Source: an uncultured Flavobacteriales bacterium
GTDB lineage: Bacteria > Bacteroidota > Bacteroidia > Flavobacteriales > BACL11
Length of the DNA: 58,048 nt
Direction: 5' to 3'
NCBI GenBank assembly: GCA_905181585.1
Contig: CAJIYG010000008.1
Location: forward strand, 1 to 58,048
Both the position numbers and the translations under genes were made by a program. How positions within the stretch are numbered: the stretch's first letter is position 1; each line of letters opens with the position of its first letter. The notes below the pieces were generated by a model that was given only the letters and a program-made list of their open reading frames with translations, did no database searches and was not told the DNA's origin. Shown here one piece after another: positions 57,196-58,048 of the stretch.

Positions 57196-57846
57196 ATGAA
57201 ATTATCTTCAATTGTAAGAAAATTGATAATGGCCCTTTCAGGGCTCTTTTTAATTATTTTTTTAGTTACTCATCTAGTAATTAATTCTTTTACTTTAGCT
57301 CCATCAAAAGAACTTTTTAATGATGCGGCTCATTTCATGGCTACTAATCCAGTAATATATTTAATGCAATATGTACTTGCCTTAGGCTTTATAATACATA
57401 TTGGTATGGGTATTAAATTAACACTTCAAAATAGAAAAGCAAGACCTAAAAGTTATGCTTATAATCAACCAAGTAAAAATGCTGACCTTTCATCTAGATC
57501 AATGATAATTTCTGGAGGACTTGTAATAGTATTTTTGATTCTTCATTTACGTGATTACTTTTATGAAATTAAATTTGTTGGTCTTCCTTCAGGAACTACT
57601 GATTATGATCTTGTTGTTAATTTATTTTCTAGCCCAATATATACCGGTGTGTATGTTATTTCATTTATTGTTTTAGGTTTTCATTTAAATCATGGTTTTA
57701 AATCAGCATTTCAATCAGTTGGTGCAAATCACAAGAAATATAATCCAGCTATTAAAATTGCCGGAACTGCTTACAGTATTTTAATCTCTGTTGGTTTTTC
57801 TACAATTGCTTTAGTTCATTTTATTAATCAATACTCTTTTAATTAA
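57196..57846 (+). CDS. sdhC: Succinate dehydrogenase/fumarate reductase cytochrome b subunit
   Basis: Membrane anchor of complex II, 216 residues with five hydrophobic segments (about 10-35, 55-75, 100-120, 145-165, 190-210) as in the Bacteroidota b558 family. His residues in membrane segments (VTHLVINS, IIHIGMG, ILHLRDY, GFHLNHG) are candidate heme ligands. It is immediately followed by the sdhA start. Confidence 0.9.
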   Translation: MKLSSIVRKLIMALSGLFLIIFLVTHLVINSFTLAPSKELFNDAAHFMATNPVIYLMQYVLALGFIIHIGMGIKLTLQNRKARPKSYAYNQPSKNADLSSRSMIISGGLVIVFLILHLRDYFYEIKFVGLPSGTTDYDLVVNLFSSPIYTGVYVISFIVLGFHLNHGFKSAFQSVGANHKKYNPAIKIAGTAYSILISVGFSTIALVHFINQYSFN

Positions 57847-58048
57847 ATGATTTTAGATAGTAAAACTCCTGAAGGTCCAATAAAAGACAAATGGACTAAA
57901 CATAAAAATGATATCAACGTTGTTGGCCCTGCAAACAAAAGAAATATCGATATAATAGTTGTGGGTACTGGTCTTGCCGGAGGTTCTGCTTCTGCATCTT
58001 TAGCAGAAATGGGTTATAATGTTAAAGCTTTTTGCTACCAGGATTCCC
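57847..58048 (+). CDS. sdhA: Succinate dehydrogenase flavoprotein subunit, N-terminal fragment
   Basis: The first 67 residues, cut by the window edge. After a short leader the FAD-binding [20 protein letters not shown] motif is clear, as in SdhA/FrdA. The ATG follows the sdhC stop directly, so the pair is one operon. The remaining gene lies beyond the window. Confidence 0.85.
   Translation, partial: MILDSKTPEGPIKDKWTKHKNDINVVGPANKRNIDIIVVGTGLAGGSASASLAEMGYNVKAFCYQDS

Noticed and set aside
1..58048. CRISPR arrays, insertion sequences, prophage or conjugative genes
   Set aside because: No repeat-spacer pattern, transposase, integrase or phage structural gene was found anywhere in the window.

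Overview
The window is a dense, AT-rich chromosomal segment from a member of the Bacteroidota, most likely a marine Flavobacteriales bacterium with a compact genome. Four things point there: TAnnTTTG promoter elements upstream of many genes, the gliding lipoprotein GldH, a secreted protein with a CHU_C-type (type IX secretion) C-terminus, and families typical of the group (IPExxxVDY-like protein after rnc, DUF2480 and DUF3050 beside the suf operon, pgi/pmi-type SIS isomerase, zinc-less DksA-like protein, S46 peptidase). I see no phage, plasmid, insertion sequence or CRISPR array. No gene-free stretch exceeds about 150 bases.

Layout. 1-3.0 kb: iron uptake, with a frame-disrupted FbpB-type permease, its substrate-binding lipoprotein, a divergent P19/Tp34-like periplasmic iron protein and tRNA-Asn. 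3-5 kb: a disrupted PfkB sugar kinase, RNase HI and PurN. 5.1-10.2 kb: acpP-fabF, rnc, a small partner gene, pyruvate kinase and an M42 aminopeptidase. 10.2-14.7 kb: pheS, a lipoprotein, CvpA, pgk and holB. 14.7-18.9 kb: gldH, a frame-disrupted class A penicillin-binding protein and the two subunits of a 3-oxoacid CoA-transferase. 18.9-25.7 kb: oligopeptide ABC ATPase, lipB, pgi/pmi, lysS and a uvrC lacking the usual Fe-S cysteines. 25.8-29.6 kb: asd followed by a carotenoid operon (CrtD-like desaturase, CruF-like hydratase, CrtYcd-type cyclase). 29.6-33.9 kb: lspA, a DksA-like gene and ileS. 34-39 kb: two secreted CotH-kinase proteins. 39.2-41.5 kb: a decarboxylase resembling animal cysteine-sulfinate/glutamate decarboxylases plus a two-gene unit with a proposed permuted papain-like Cys-His signature. 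41.6-46.8 kb: a long PurF-type protein, S46 dipeptidyl peptidase and RluF. 46.8-53.8 kb: the suf operon (A-B-C-D-S-E, MIP18-like, DUF2480, DUF3050). 53.8-58 kb: thiL, rlmF, a disrupted aminopeptidase P, sdhC and the start of sdhA.

Much of the window is core metabolism and translation, so accessory novelty is limited. The most interesting points are a UvrC without its Fe-S cysteine motif, the predicted permuted papain-like family next to the decarboxylase, three genes whose promoter -7 box ends exactly 4 nt before the ATG (likely leaderless mRNAs), a split of S46 specificity readable from one residue, and a CotH pair equipped for type IX secretion. Four genes are broken only by single-base indels, mostly an extra A on the coding strand, and one has four indels within 90 bp. 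This pattern looks more like uncorrected assembly errors than gene decay. All assignments are from reading the sequence and family knowledge; no database search was run.
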